Position numbers and translations under genes: made by a program. The notes beneath the pieces were generated by a model. The model ran no database searches. It saw only the letters and a list, made by a program, of their open reading frames with translations, and had not been told where the DNA came from. A stretch of DNA of 64,000 nt, taken from NCBI GenBank assembly GCA_040216555.1, contig JAVJOW010000020.1, forward strand, positions 124,001-188,000, read 5' to 3'. Below, in pieces: positions 18,099 through 27,026 of this stretch. Positions within the stretch are counted from its first letter, which is position 1; each line of letters begins with the position of its first letter. Source of the DNA: Arenibacter sp040216555. GTDB lineage: Bacteria; Bacteroidota; Bacteroidia; Flavobacteriales; Flavobacteriaceae.

Positions 18099-18111
18099 CG
18101 ATAAAAAAAGA

Positions 18112-18137
18112 CCTGTCCGGTTTTAAAACCGGACAGG
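18112..18137. terminator. Bidirectional terminator between dinB and pyk
   Basis: CCTGTCCGGTTTT and its exact complement form a perfect 26-bp palindrome. On the minus strand it is followed by a run of seven T, making a strong terminator for pyk; on the plus strand a shorter ATTTTAAA follows for dinB. The genes converge here. Confidence 0.85.
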
Positions 18138-18165
18138 CCCATTTTAAATATGCTATTTTTTGCTT

Positions 18166-19608
18166 CTAAAAATTACTGCTTTCTATTTGTGAGACGCGCA
18201 AGGTATTCACCATACCCTTGTCCTTTATGGGCATCGCTGCCAAGCTTATCAACATGTCCCCTACCTCTAAAAACCCTTTCTGACACGCCATTCTATTTAC
18301 ATCCTCAATAGTTTCGTCCGTAGACACATATCTATCGTAATAAAAGGCCTTTACTCCCCATAATAAATTAAGCTGTGTAAGGATTCTTTTATTGGAGGTA
18401 AATACCAATATGTGGGCTTTTGGTCTCCACGCGGATATCTGGAATGCTGTATATCCACTGTTGGTCAAGGTAGAAATGGCCTTGGCCTTAATTTCATTGG
18501 CCATATTGGCGGCATGGTAACAAATGGATTTGGTAATATATCTATTTGTCCTCACCTGTGGTGGTTCGTGCGGCACCTTAATTAGTTCTGAGTTCTCTAC
18601 ACTTTCCAGGATACTGGACATTTTTTGTATCACCTGTACAGGATAATTTCCAACAGAAGTCTCCCCTGAAAGCATTACGGCATCCGCCCCATCCATCACG
18701 GAGTTGGCCACATCGTTCACCTCTGCACGGGTAGGAGTAAGGCTCGTAATCATGGTTTCCATCATCTGTGTTGCAATAATCACCGGAATCCTTGCTTTTT
18801 TGGCCCTCAACACCAATTGTTTTTGAATAAGAGGCACTTCCTGAGCAGGAACTTCAACCCCCAGATCACCTCTTGCAACCATTAATCCGTCACAATAGGC
18901 CACAATCTTATCGATGTTTTCCACTGCTTCCGGTTTTTCAATTTTTGCAATAATTGGAATTTTATGCTCCGAATGCTCCTTGATAATATTTTGTAGATCT
19001 ATTAAATCCTGACTAAATCTTACGAAAGAAAGTGCTATCCAATCCACATCCTGCGAAATGGCAAAAATAGCATCCTTAATATCCTTTTCTGTTAGTGCTG
19101 GTAAAGAGATGTTGGTGTTTGGCAAGTTCACCCCTTTTTTGGACTTCAAAGGCCCGCCTTGGATTACTTTTGCCCTAACTTCATCCTTGGAATTTGTAGA
19201 AATCACCTGGAACATTAACTTTCCGTCATCCAACAAGATGCGCTCACCAGCTTTAACATCTTTGGGGAAATTGGTGTAGTTCATATACACTTTCTCCGCA
19301 TTTCCTTCAAAAGGCTTACCGGTAACAAAAGTTATTTCGTCCCCTGGGGCAACTACCACTTCACCTGCCATTACACCGACCCTTAATTTTGGTCCTTGTA
19401 GATCCGCAAGAATAGAAGTGTAGGTACCTAATTCCTCATTCAAATCACGAATCATTTGTATGCGCTCTGCAACATCCTTATAATCGGCATGGGAAAAATT
19501 TATCCTAAAGACATCCACTCCAGCCTCAATCATGTCCCTAAGAACACTCTTCGTACTAGTAGCTGGTCCTAGGGTCGCTACTATTTTTGTCTTTTTATTT
19601 GTTGGCAT
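18166..19608 (-). CDS. pyk: Pyruvate kinase
   Basis: The 480-residue enzyme converts phosphoenolpyruvate and ADP to pyruvate and ATP in glycolysis. The N-terminal TKIVATLGPAT (about residue 7-17), FRINFSHADY (about 34), the catalytic lysine region IIAKIEKPEAVENID (about 217-231), the MVARGDLGVEVP loop (about 243) and the MLSGETSVGNYP segment (about 312) are all present. The C-terminal allosteric-type domain is complete. It lies 4 nt after the IPExxxVDY gene, so both come from one transcript ended by the palindrome at 18112. Confidence 0.98.
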   Translation of the reverse strand: MPTNKKTKIVATLGPATSTKSVLRDMIEAGVDVFRINFSHADYKDVAERIQMIRDLNEELGTYTSILADLQGPKLRVGVMAGEVVVAPGDEITFVTGKPFEGNAEKVYMNYTNFPKDVKAGERILLDDGKLMFQVISTNSKDEVRAKVIQGGPLKSKKGVNLPNTNISLPALTEKDIKDAIFAISQDVDWIALSFVRFSQDLIDLQNIIKEHSEHKIPIIAKIEKPEAVENIDKIVAYCDGLMVARGDLGVEVPAQEVPLIQKQLVLRAKKARIPVIIATQMMETMITSLTPTRAEVNDVANSVMDGADAVMLSGETSVGNYPVQVIQKMSSILESVENSELIKVPHEPPQVRTNRYITKSICYHAANMANEIKAKAISTLTNSGYTAFQISAWRPKAHILVFTSNKRILTQLNLLWGVKAFYYDRYVSTDETIEDVNRMACQKGFLEVGDMLISLAAMPIKDKGMVNTLRVSQIESSNF

Positions 19609-19612
19609 TATT

Positions 19613-20077
19613 TTAAAATATTAAATTATTTTTAGATTTTAGTTTACTTGCATCCACTAAATAGGCGGTTATGATCTTGGGGATAGTTAGTACAGACTTC
19701 AAAATATTTTCTTCCACGTCCAATTCGTCGTGTTCTATCTTTAAAAAGTAGTCCACATCCCTATATTCAGGAACCAAATGATACTTTGTTAATGTTGGCT
19801 GATCCTGAAATAGATTTGCAATACTTAATACCTCTTCCCGTACATCATTATTGCTAACAAATGTGTAATAGCGATCATTTACCTCATCTCTCCAATCAAA
19901 AACTGGGAACGATCCATTTTCCGATAAATCCAAATCGTTCACGGACCTCTTCAACTTTGTTTTAAGACAAGAATTAAGTGCATATACCAGCATAAAATCT
20001 TCTATACTGCTGTGCAAAGCGATTAAAGTAAAAGTTTCTTCATAAAAATCTTCCGAAATTTTGTGTATCGCTGCCAT
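19613..20077 (-). CDS. IPExxxVDY family protein
   Basis: This 154-residue soluble protein contains the family signature LVPEYRDVDYFLKI (about residues 118-131), in which the Pro-Glu-x-x-x-Val-Asp-Tyr core gives the family its name. The family is restricted to Bacteroidota and is regularly encoded next to pyruvate kinase, as here (4 nt gap). Its function is unknown; the conserved neighbourhood suggests a link to pyk expression or activity, which is inference. No membrane span or enzyme motif is visible. Confidence 0.88.
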   Translation of the reverse strand: MAAIHKISEDFYEETFTLIALHSSIEDFMLVYALNSCLKTKLKRSVNDLDLSENGSFPVFDWRDEVNDRYYTFVSNNDVREEVLSIANLFQDQPTLTKYHLVPEYRDVDYFLKIEHDELDVEENILKSVLTIPKIITAYLVDASKLKSKNNLIF

Positions 20078-20139
20078 ACTTTCCGTGAAAGGCGTAAATA
20101 TAGGATTAATAACGAAACTAGCCTATCCATTCCAAGTAT

Positions 20140-20159
20140 AAAACGTAGTTCAGACTACG
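20140..20159 (-). terminator. Weak terminator after rnc
   Basis: On the minus strand CGTAGT-ctga-ACTACG forms a 6-bp hairpin followed by TTTT. It lies in the 175-bp gap between the acpP-fabF-rnc group and the pyk group and may separate them. Confidence 0.4.
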
Positions 20160-20252
20160 AAAACGTTGGAGTTTAATAAAATTTTATTAGCCCGAGGCAA
20201 TTGTCAAGTTTTCCCTTCAAATTTTAGCGATGATCCATTTATTTAGGAATTT

Positions 20253-20996
20253 TCACTCATTGGATTTATCCATTTTGTCCTGTAAGGCAAAATAGGCCCT
20301 CTTGGAAGCACGTTCTTCCGCCTTCTTTTTCGAGGTTGCCCTAGCTTTGGCCACAATTTTGCCCCCAATGGACAATTTTACGGCAAAATGCTTAATAACA
20401 TCATTTCCCGTATCCTCGTAGATATCATAATTAAAAGATTTTTTCTGTTTTTGGCACCATTCTATTACCAAGCTTTTATAACTTATAACCTTACCTTCCA
20501 ATTGTTCTATATCCACATAGGGAACTATAATTCTCTTGTTTATGAACTTTTCGCAGAATTTATACCCTCTATCCAGGTATATGGCGCCTACCAAGGCTTC
20601 AAAAACATTTCCGTGTATATTATCCCCAAAGCGCGATTTAGGAATTCTACTCTCCACAAAATCGATTAATTTAAGATCCTTCCCTAGCTCATTGAGGTGT
20701 TCCCTACTTACGATTTTAGATCTCATTTTGGTGAGATATCCTTCGTCCCCATCCGGGACCATGCTATATAAATGTTTGGAGATTATGGTCCCCAACATAG
20801 CATCCCCTAAAAATTCCAGACGCTCATAATTCATTGGGAAGCCTGCTTTATCCTTTCTGTTAGCAGAACGATGAACGAACGCTTTTTGATAAACTTCGAG
20901 GTTTTTTGGCTTAAATCCCAAAATTTTTTTCATTCCCAAAAAAAAATCCCCATCCTTTTTTGAATGGGAATTAAATATATTGGAAAAAGCGTTCAT
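20253..20996 (-). CDS. rnc: Ribonuclease III
   Basis: The 247-residue enzyme cleaves double-stranded RNA in rRNA and mRNA processing. The catalytic domain (about 20-165) has the signature YERLEFLGDAMLG (about 58-70) and the second acidic site NVFEALVGAIYLDRG (about 128). A double-stranded-RNA-binding domain (about 170-240) ends with the KARATSKKKAEERASKRAY helix. It lies 8 nt after fabF, and acpP-fabF-rnc is a common conserved order. Confidence 0.96.
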   Translation of the reverse strand: MNAFSNIFNSHSKKDGDFFLGMKKILGFKPKNLEVYQKAFVHRSANRKDKAGFPMNYERLEFLGDAMLGTIISKHLYSMVPDGDEGYLTKMRSKIVSREHLNELGKDLKLIDFVESRIPKSRFGDNIHGNVFEALVGAIYLDRGYKFCEKFINKRIIVPYVDIEQLEGKVISYKSLVIEWCQKQKKSFNYDIYEDTGNDVIKHFAVKLSIGGKIVAKARATSKKKAEERASKRAYFALQDKMDKSNE

Positions 20997-21004
20997 ACTA
21001 TGAA

Positions 21005-22255
21005 TTAGCTAATTTTTTTAAATATCACACATGCATTATGTCCCCCAAATCCGAAGGTATTGCTCAATGCAACATTTACCTCTCTTTTTTGTGCCTTATT
21101 AAGGGTGAGGTTTAATTTGGGATCAATATTCTCATCTACGGTAGTATGATTTATTGTAGGAGGTACCAATCCATGCTCCATGGCCAAAATTGAAGCTATA
21201 GCTTCTATAGCCCCTGCAGCACCTAAAAGATGCCCAGTCATTGATTTGGTAGAATTTATGTTAATATCGGGAGCATGCTCACCAAAAACCTTGGATATAG
21301 CCTTTAGTTCGGCTACATCACCTAATGGTGTAGAAGTACCATGTGTATTTATGGCATCTACATCTTCCGGTTTTAATCCGGCATCCTTTAAGCAATTTTC
21401 CATTACCCGAACAACACCAATTCCATCAGGATGTGGGGCAGTCATATGGTAGGCATCACTAGATAAACCTCCACCGGCCACTTCGGCATATATTTTTGCA
21501 CCCCTAGCTTTGGCATGCTCATATTCTTCAAGGATCAGAGCTCCTGCTCCTTCTCCCAGGACAAATCCGTCCCTAGTGGCATCAAATGGCCTAGAAGCAG
21601 TTTCTGGGCTCTCATTACGTGTGGAAAGTGCGTGCATTGCCCCAAAACCACCCATTCCGGCTATGGTAACCGCTGCCTCACTACCACCAGTAACTACAAC
21701 ATCACAATACCCCAAACGAATAGTGTTCAAGGCATCTATTATGGCATTGGCCGAGGAGGCACAAGCCGATACCGTAGTATAATTGGGACCCATAAAACCA
21801 TGCTTTATAGAGATATTGCCAGGAGCAATATCAGCAATCATTTTTGGGATAAAGAATGGATTAAACCTTGGCGTTCCGTCTCCTGCGGCAAAATTTAAAA
21901 CTTCGTTCTGAAAAGTTTCCAATCCTCCTATACCGGCGCCCCAAATTACTCCAACTCTAAATTTATCTAACTTATCAAGATCCAATCCCGAATCCTTAAT
22001 GGCCTCATCTGAAGAAATGAGCGCATATTGGGCAAACCTGTCCAACTTGCGGGCCTCTTTTCTATCAAAATAATCTTCAGCATTATAGTTCTTTAATTCG
22101 CATGCAAATTTTACTTTAAACTTCTCTGTATCATAATAAGTTATAGGGGCCGAGCCACTTTTTCCGCTCTTCAGGCCTTCCCAATACTCTTCAATATTAT
22201 TGCCAATAGGTGTCAAAGCACCTAGACCAGTAACCACAACTCGCTTTAATTGCAT
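21005..22255 (-). CDS. fabF: 3-oxoacyl-[acyl-carrier-protein] synthase II
   Basis: The 416-residue condensing enzyme extends fatty acyl-ACP with malonyl-ACP. The catalytic triad is visible: Cys in TVSACASSANAI (about residue 164), His in NTHGTSTPLGD (about 304) and His in KSMTGHLLGAAG (about 341). The N-terminus MQLKRVVVTGLGALTPIGN is standard. It is encoded after acpP with a hairpin in the 111-bp gap, and before rnc with 8 nt spacing. Confidence 0.98.
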   Translation of the reverse strand: MQLKRVVVTGLGALTPIGNNIEEYWEGLKSGKSGSAPITYYDTEKFKVKFACELKNYNAEDYFDRKEARKLDRFAQYALISSDEAIKDSGLDLDKLDKFRVGVIWGAGIGGLETFQNEVLNFAAGDGTPRFNPFFIPKMIADIAPGNISIKHGFMGPNYTTVSACASSANAIIDALNTIRLGYCDVVVTGGSEAAVTIAGMGGFGAMHALSTRNESPETASRPFDATRDGFVLGEGAGALILEEYEHAKARGAKIYAEVAGGGLSSDAYHMTAPHPDGIGVVRVMENCLKDAGLKPEDVDAINTHGTSTPLGDVAELKAISKVFGEHAPDININSTKSMTGHLLGAAGAIEAIASILAMEHGLVPPTINHTTVDENIDPKLNLTLNKAQKREVNVALSNTFGFGGHNACVIFKKIS

Positions 22256-22301
22256 TGAACTAAAATTTTGTTTAACTTATTAAGTTAGGTGTAAATTAAA
22301 A

Positions 22302-22341
22302 AAAATTATCCATGCAGCGTCTTTACCACATGGATAATTTT
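22302..22341 (-). terminator. Hairpin (attenuator) between acpP and fabF
   Basis: AAAATTATCCATG and CATGGATAATTTT make a perfect 13-bp stem with a 14-nt loop, 26 nt after the acpP stop. On the minus strand the stem ends in a T run. A partial terminator here would yield more acpP than fabF transcript, in line with the high demand for ACP. Confidence 0.6.
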
Positions 22342-22366
22342 GAAACTTGTTCAAGAAATCATAAAA

Positions 22367-22600
22367 TTACTTGGCTTCTTCTATATAACTTATAGCTTGA
22401 CCAACTGTAGCAATGTTTTCTGCTTGATCGTCCGGAATTTGAATATCAAATTCTTTTTCGAACTCCATTATCAACTCAACAGTATCCAATGAATCTGCGC
22501 CTAGGTCGTTGGTAAAGCTAGCTTCGGTTACAACTTCGTTCTCATCAACACCTAATTTATCTACGATGATAGCTTTTACTCTTGATGCAATGTCTGACAT
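22367..22600 (-). CDS. acpP: Acyl carrier protein
   Basis: The 77-residue acidic protein carries growing fatty acids on a phosphopantetheine arm attached to the Ser in LGADSLDTVEL (Ser37). Length and the helical pattern, ending in GQAISYIEEAK, are canonical. It is the first gene of acpP-fabF-rnc and is preceded by a promoter-like element 34 nt upstream. Confidence 0.98.
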   Translation of the reverse strand: MSDIASRVKAIIVDKLGVDENEVVTEASFTNDLGADSLDTVELIMEFEKEFDIQIPDDQAENIATVGQAISYIEEAK

Positions 22601-22633
22601 AATAATATCGGTTTTAAAAATTTAAATTGATGG

Positions 22634-22641
22634 CAAAAATA
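22634..22641 (-). promoter_or_regulatory. -7 promoter element of acpP
   Basis: On the minus strand the sequence reads TATTTTTG, an exact TAnnTTTG match. Transcription would start near 22627, giving a leader of about 27 nt before the acpP ATG. Confidence 0.55.
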
Positions 22642-22759
22642 AAAAACTTTGGTTTAATAACACTATTTGTCGTTAAAATGTGATGTAATTTAATAAAATT
22701 AAATACAAGAGTGCTATTTTAGCCCAAAATTATTTTCTGTCCTAACCCCAAAATAATTC

Positions 22760-23329
22760 ATGAAAAGGATTGTCCTATTTGCTTCCGGCTCCGGTTCCAA
22801 CGTTGAAAACATAGCACATTATTTTCGCGACAATCCCGAGTTTTCCATTAGCTGTGTACTATCCAATAAAAAGGACGCCAAAGTTTTTGAAAGATGTAAC
22901 CGATTAAATTTGAATGCCTTATACTTTAATAGACATTCGTTTTATAATTCGGATTGCGTTTTAAACATACTTAAATCGCTCAGTCCGGACCTTATTGTTT
23001 TGGCAGGATTTCTCTGGAAAATTCCAGATAACCTAATCAGCAGCTATCCCAATAAAATAATTAATATTCATCCGGCATTGCTTCCCAAATACGGCGGCAA
23101 AGGAATGTACGGAATGCACGTTCACGAAGCGGTAAAGAACAATAATGAGACAGAAACGGGAATAACCATTCATTATGTAAACGAGAATTACGACGAAGGA
23201 GGCATAATTAAGCAGGCAAAGATTGATTTGAGCCCAAATGATACTCCAGAAATGATTGCGGAAAAGGTCCATCATTTGGAATATGACTATTTTCCCAAGG
23301 TGATAGAACAGGTTTTGATGGGTACATAA
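22760..23329 (+). CDS. purN: Phosphoribosylglycinamide formyltransferase
   Basis: The 189-residue enzyme transfers a formyl group from 10-formyltetrahydrofolate to GAR in purine synthesis. The substrate-binding FASGSGSNVENI (residues 7-18), the catalytic Asn-x-His in NIHPALLPKYGGKGMYG (about 105-121) and the catalytic Asp in HYVNENYDEGGII (about 136-148) are present. It is divergent from acpP, and its stop overlaps the start of the RNase H gene by one base. Confidence 0.97.
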   Translation: MKRIVLFASGSGSNVENIAHYFRDNPEFSISCVLSNKKDAKVFERCNRLNLNALYFNRHSFYNSDCVLNILKSLSPDLIVLAGFLWKIPDNLISSYPNKIINIHPALLPKYGGKGMYGMHVHEAVKNNNETETGITIHYVNENYDEGGIIKQAKIDLSPNDTPEMIAEKVHHLEYDYFPKVIEQVLMGT

Positions 23330-23964
23330 TGGCCAAAAAAGAAAAATTCTATACCGTTTGGAAGGGAAGTCGACCAGGAATATACACCTGCTGGAAAGAC
23401 TGCAAAGCTGCTATCACCAACTACAAGGGAGCCCAATATAAATCTTTCCCAACCTTTGAAGCCGCAAAAAAGGCCTACAACGGCAATTATGATGATTATA
23501 GGGGCAAAAAAAATGCTTCCTCCACACTCAGCAAGGAGCAGATTAGTAAAATTGGCGAGCCCAACTATAATTCCATTTCGGTAGATGCCGCCTCAAGTGG
23601 TAATCCCGGTATCATGGAATACAGAGGAGTAGATACCAAAACCAAAAAAGAGCTTTTTAAACAGGGACCATTTAAACAAGGCACCAATAATATTGGCGAG
23701 TTTTTAGCCTTGGTGCATGGACTGGCTTTTTTAAAGCAACAGAATAGCGACAGAATAATTTATACGGATTCCAAGACGGCCATGAGCTGGGTCCGAAAAA
23801 AGAGTTGTAACTCCAAATTGCCCGAGACCCCAGAAAACAAAGTGGTTTTCGATTTGGTAAGGCGTGCCATTACTTGGCTGGAAAAAAACACCTACACTAC
23901 AACTATTGTTAAATGGGAAACCAAGGCCTGGGGTGAAATTCCTGCAGATTTTGGCAGAAAATAG
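23329..23964 (+). CDS. rnhA: Ribonuclease HI with N-terminal viroplasmin (hybrid-binding) domain
   Basis: The 211-residue protein has an N-terminal RNA-DNA hybrid-binding domain (residues 3-48: KFYTVWKGSRPGIYTCWKDC and the FPTFEAAKKAY ending). A linker leads to an RNase H domain (about 80-211). The carboxylate residues are seen in SVDAASSGNPG (Asp), NIGEFLALVHGL (Glu), YTDSKTAMSWV (Asp) and the final ADFGRK (Asp). It removes RNA from hybrids. The first motif reads VDAASSGNPG rather than the usual VDGS form. It is coupled to purN by TAATG. Confidence 0.92.
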   Translation: MAKKEKFYTVWKGSRPGIYTCWKDCKAAITNYKGAQYKSFPTFEAAKKAYNGNYDDYRGKKNASSTLSKEQISKIGEPNYNSISVDAASSGNPGIMEYRGVDTKTKKELFKQGPFKQGTNNIGEFLALVHGLAFLKQQNSDRIIYTDSKTAMSWVRKKSCNSKLPETPENKVVFDLVRRAITWLEKNTYTTTIVKWETKAWGEIPADFGRK

Positions 23965-24024
23965 GGATATAATCATTTTTTAAAATTTGATTTCCAATGC
24001 TGAGGAATTGGCAGTTCAAAAACC

Positions 24025-24032
24025 TATCTTTG
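24025..24032 (+). promoter_or_regulatory. -7 promoter element of the PfkB kinase gene
   Basis: TATCTTTG matches TAnnTTTG exactly and lies 20 nt before the ATG at 24052, giving a leader of about a dozen bases. Confidence 0.6.
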
Positions 24033-24051
24033 CAGCAAATTTCGAAATTTA

Positions 24052-24978
24052 ATGGGCAAACTTTTAATCGTAGGAACAGTTGCATTTGACGCTATAGAAA
24101 CCCCTTTCGGCAAAACCGATAAAATTTTGGGAGGAGCAGCCACCTTTATTGGTTTGGCTGCTTCCCAGTTTAGAGTAAAATCTGCTATTGTTTCTGTTGT
24201 GGGCGAAGATTTTCCCCAGGATTATTTGGATCTTTTGACCAAAAAGAATATTGATATTTCTGGCCTACAAGTCATTAAAGGTGGTAAAACCTTCTTTTGG
24301 AGTGGCAAATATCACAACGATCTTAATTCAAGGGATACCTTATCTACAGAATTGAATGTACTTGCCGACTTTGCTCCGGTAGTTCCCGACAATTTTAAGG
24401 ACGCGGACGTATTAATGTTGGGGAATTTACACCCGGACACACAACTGAGTGTAATTAATCAGATGGAAGAACGACCAAAGCTAATAGTACTTGACACCAT
24501 GAACTTTTGGATGGATCATGCCCTTAAAGAGTTGATGGAAGTTGTAAAACATATAGATGTGATCACCATTAACGATGAAGAGGCCAGACAGCTAACAGGA
24601 GAGCACTCCTTGGTAAAGGCTGCTGAGAAAATACATCTAATGGGCCCTAAATTTGTGGTGATAAAAAAAGGGGAACACGGGGCGCTGTTGTTTCACAAAT
24701 CCAAGGTGTTTTTTGCACCGGCGTTGCCTTTGGAAGAAGTATTTGATCCAACAGGTGCGGGAGATACCTTTGCAGGCGGCTTTTCCGGATATTTGGCGGA
24801 ATCCGAAAACATAAGTTTCAACAACCTAAAGAGTGCAGTTATACACGGGTCCAATTTAGCCTCATTTTGTGTTGAACGTTTTGGCACCGAGAGAATGGAA
24901 AAATTAGAAAAGAAAGAAGTCAACGACAGGCTGCTCCAATTTAAGGAGCTTACCCAATTTGATATTGAATTACAATAA
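24052..24978 (+). CDS. PfkB family sugar/nucleoside kinase
   Basis: The 308-residue cytoplasmic kinase has the family's N-terminal Gly-Gly region (KILGGAATFIGLAASQF, about 23-39) and the C-terminal PfkB signature with the catalytic base and anion hole, DPTGAGDTFAGGFSGY (about 231-246). The phosphate-binding NDEEARQLTG segment (about 179) is also present. Its sugar or nucleoside substrate cannot be read from sequence. It has its own promoter and sits between rnhA and purF, which makes a nucleoside or ribose-related substrate plausible but unproven. Confidence 0.92.
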   Translation: MGKLLIVGTVAFDAIETPFGKTDKILGGAATFIGLAASQFRVKSAIVSVVGEDFPQDYLDLLTKKNIDISGLQVIKGGKTFFWSGKYHNDLNSRDTLSTELNVLADFAPVVPDNFKDADVLMLGNLHPDTQLSVINQMEERPKLIVLDTMNFWMDHALKELMEVVKHIDVITINDEEARQLTGEHSLVKAAEKIHLMGPKFVVIKKGEHGALLFHKSKVFFAPALPLEEVFDPTGAGDTFAGGFSGYLAESENISFNNLKSAVIHGSNLASFCVERFGTERMEKLEKKEVNDRLLQFKELTQFDIELQ

Positions 24979-24983
24979 ATATG

Positions 24984-25008
24984 TGCCCTAATTTTACAGG
25001 GCATTTTT
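24984..25008 (+). terminator. Terminator after the PfkB kinase gene
   Basis: TGCCCT-aattttac-AGGGCA forms a 6-bp stem followed by TTTTT, located 5 nt after the stop codon. Confidence 0.6.
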
Positions 25009-25022
25009 AATTTAACATTACC

Positions 25023-26921
25023 ATGAGCGACGCTATTAAGCATGAATGTGGAATTTCCTTAATTCGGTTATTAAAGCCGTTGGAATATTATCAAGAAAAG
25101 TACGGTTCTGCCTTTTACGGGGTAAACAAGATGTACTTGATGATGGAAAAACAGCATAACCGTGGCCAGGATGGTGCAGGTTTTGCCAGTATTAAATTGG
25201 ATATGGAAGCGGGCGAAAGGTATATGAGTCGTGTACGCTCTATAGACCAACAACCCATACAGGACATTTTTGCCCAAATAAATGACCGTATCAACACTTC
25301 TTTTAAAGAAAATCCGGAATATATCAATGATGTGGCCAAACAAAAAAAGTATATTCCCTATATCGGGGAGGTACTTTTAGGACACGTGCGTTACGGAACT
25401 TTTGGAAAAAACAGTATAGAGAGTGTACATCCCTTTTTAAGACAAAACAATTGGATGCACCGTAACCTGATCGTTGCCGGAAATTTTAACATGACCAATG
25501 TTAATGAACTTTTCGACAACCTTGTACAAATTGGGCAACACCCCAAAGAAAAGGCCGATACCGTAACGGTAATGGAGAAAATTGGACATTTTCTAGACGA
25601 TGCCGTAGCTCAACTCTATAAGGATATTAAAAAAGAAGGCTTTAACAAGAGGGAAGCCTCTCCCTTAATTGCTGAGCGACTAAATGTTGCCAAGATTTTA
25701 AGAAGAGCGGCCAAAAACTTTGACGGGGGTTATGCCATGGCCGGTCTTTTGGGACATGGCGATTCCTTTGTTCTAAGAGACCCTGCAGGGATTAGACCTG
25801 CATATTACTATCAAGATGATGAAATTGCCGTGGTAGCGTCCGAAAGACCGGCAATACAGACGGTATTCAACGTTAGCTTTGACGACGTTAAGGAGTTGGA
25901 TCCTGGGCATGCCATCATCATCAAAAAAAATGGCAAGGTCAAGATCAAGAGAATTTTAGAACCTACAGAAAGAAAAGCCTGTTCCTTTGAACGTATTTAT
26001 TTCTCACGTGGAAGTGACAAGGAAATTTATCAAGAAAGAAAAATGTTGGGCAAACTACTTTTCCCACTAATCTTGAAATCGATAGATTACGATATAAAAA
26101 ATACCGTATTCTCCTATATTCCCAATACCGCGGAAACCTCATTTTTCGGAATGGTAATCGCGGCACAGAATTACATGAACAAGAAGAAAGAAGAACAAAT
26201 TCTTTCTATTGGAAGAAAAATAACACGGGAAGAACTACATGAGATTCTGGAAGTGAGACCCAGGATAGAGAAAGTAGCCATAAAAGATGCCAAGCTCAGG
26301 ACCTTTATAACACAGGATAGCAGTAGGGACGATTTGGTAGCGCACGTCTATGATATCTCCTATGGATCTGTGAAGGAAAACGACAATTTGGTAATTATAG
26401 ATGATAGTATCGTTAGAGGGACAACCCTTCAAAAGAGTATCCTTAGGATATTGGACCGACTATTGCCAAAGAAAATTATAGTTGTCTCATCCGCACCCCA
26501 AATCCGTTATCCAGACTGTTACGGTATAGATATGGCCAAACTGGAAGATTTTGTTGCATTTAAAGCCGCTTTGGCCCTTCATGAAGAAAGGAACACCATG
26601 CACCTTGTGGAGGAAATTTACAAAAAATGTTTACAGCAAACCAATACACATGATTCAGAGGTGGTGAATTACGTTAAGGAATTCTATGCACCTTTTACAG
26701 CAGATGAGATTTCCGACAAAATTGGACAATTATTAAGTCCACCGGACATCAAAGCCAAGGTTCAGGTGATTTATCAAAACATTGAAAACTTACATGAAGC
26801 CTGTCCAAAAAACTTGGGAGATTGGTACTTTACCGGAAATTATCCCACTCCAGGAGGCAACCGGGTGGTAAACAGAGCATTTATAAACTTTTTCGAAGGC
26901 AAGAACGAACGGGCATACTAA
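25023..26921 (+). CDS. purF: Amidophosphoribosyltransferase, long Bacteroidota type
   Basis: The 632-residue protein catalyses the first step of purine synthesis, moving ammonia from glutamine to PRPP. The N-terminal glutamine amidohydrolase domain has its nucleophile at Cys9 (KHECGISLIRL), the RGQDGAGFA motif (about 47) and GHVRYGTFG (about 121). The phosphoribosyltransferase domain has the PRPP site VIIDDSIVRGTTLQKS (about 458). Compared with typical enzymes of about 470-500 residues it has extra segments, including in the middle and C-terminal region. This long form is common in Bacteroidota. The iron-sulfur cysteines of the Bacillus type are not evident. Confidence 0.92.
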   Translation: MSDAIKHECGISLIRLLKPLEYYQEKYGSAFYGVNKMYLMMEKQHNRGQDGAGFASIKLDMEAGERYMSRVRSIDQQPIQDIFAQINDRINTSFKENPEYINDVAKQKKYIPYIGEVLLGHVRYGTFGKNSIESVHPFLRQNNWMHRNLIVAGNFNMTNVNELFDNLVQIGQHPKEKADTVTVMEKIGHFLDDAVAQLYKDIKKEGFNKREASPLIAERLNVAKILRRAAKNFDGGYAMAGLLGHGDSFVLRDPAGIRPAYYYQDDEIAVVASERPAIQTVFNVSFDDVKELDPGHAIIIKKNGKVKIKRILEPTERKACSFERIYFSRGSDKEIYQERKMLGKLLFPLILKSIDYDIKNTVFSYIPNTAETSFFGMVIAAQNYMNKKKEEQILSIGRKITREELHEILEVRPRIEKVAIKDAKLRTFITQDSSRDDLVAHVYDISYGSVKENDNLVIIDDSIVRGTTLQKSILRILDRLLPKKIIVVSSAPQIRYPDCYGIDMAKLEDFVAFKAALALHEERNTMHLVEEIYKKCLQQTNTHDSEVVNYVKEFYAPFTADEISDKIGQLLSPPDIKAKVQVIYQNIENLHEACPKNLGDWYFTGNYPTPGGNRVVNRAFINFFEGKNERAY

Positions 26922-26923
26922 TC

Positions 26924-26969
26924 ATTTCATCGATGAAGTGCAGGTTTTTATGCACTTCATCGATGAAAT
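26924..26969. repeat. Long inverted repeat directly after purF
   Basis: Two 19-base arms, ATTTCATCGATGAAGTGCA and its exact complement, flank an 8-nt loop, starting 3 nt after the purF stop. Each arm contains the 12-bp palindrome TTCATCGATGAA. A T-rich stretch (CTCTTTAACGTCTTTTTG) follows within 25 nt. It may terminate or stabilise the purF transcript. Confidence 0.8.
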
Positions 26970-27013
26970 ACACTCTTTAACGTCTTTTTGATCATAAACC
27001 TCTTGTGCACATG

Positions 27014-27021
27014 TACATTAG
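27014..27021 (+). promoter_or_regulatory. -7 element of small RNA unit 1
   Basis: TACATTAG differs from TAnnTTTG by one base. It lies exactly 13 nt (first base to first base) before repeat copy 1, the same spacing as the perfect element before copy 2. Confidence 0.5.
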
Positions 27022-27026
27022 TAGTG

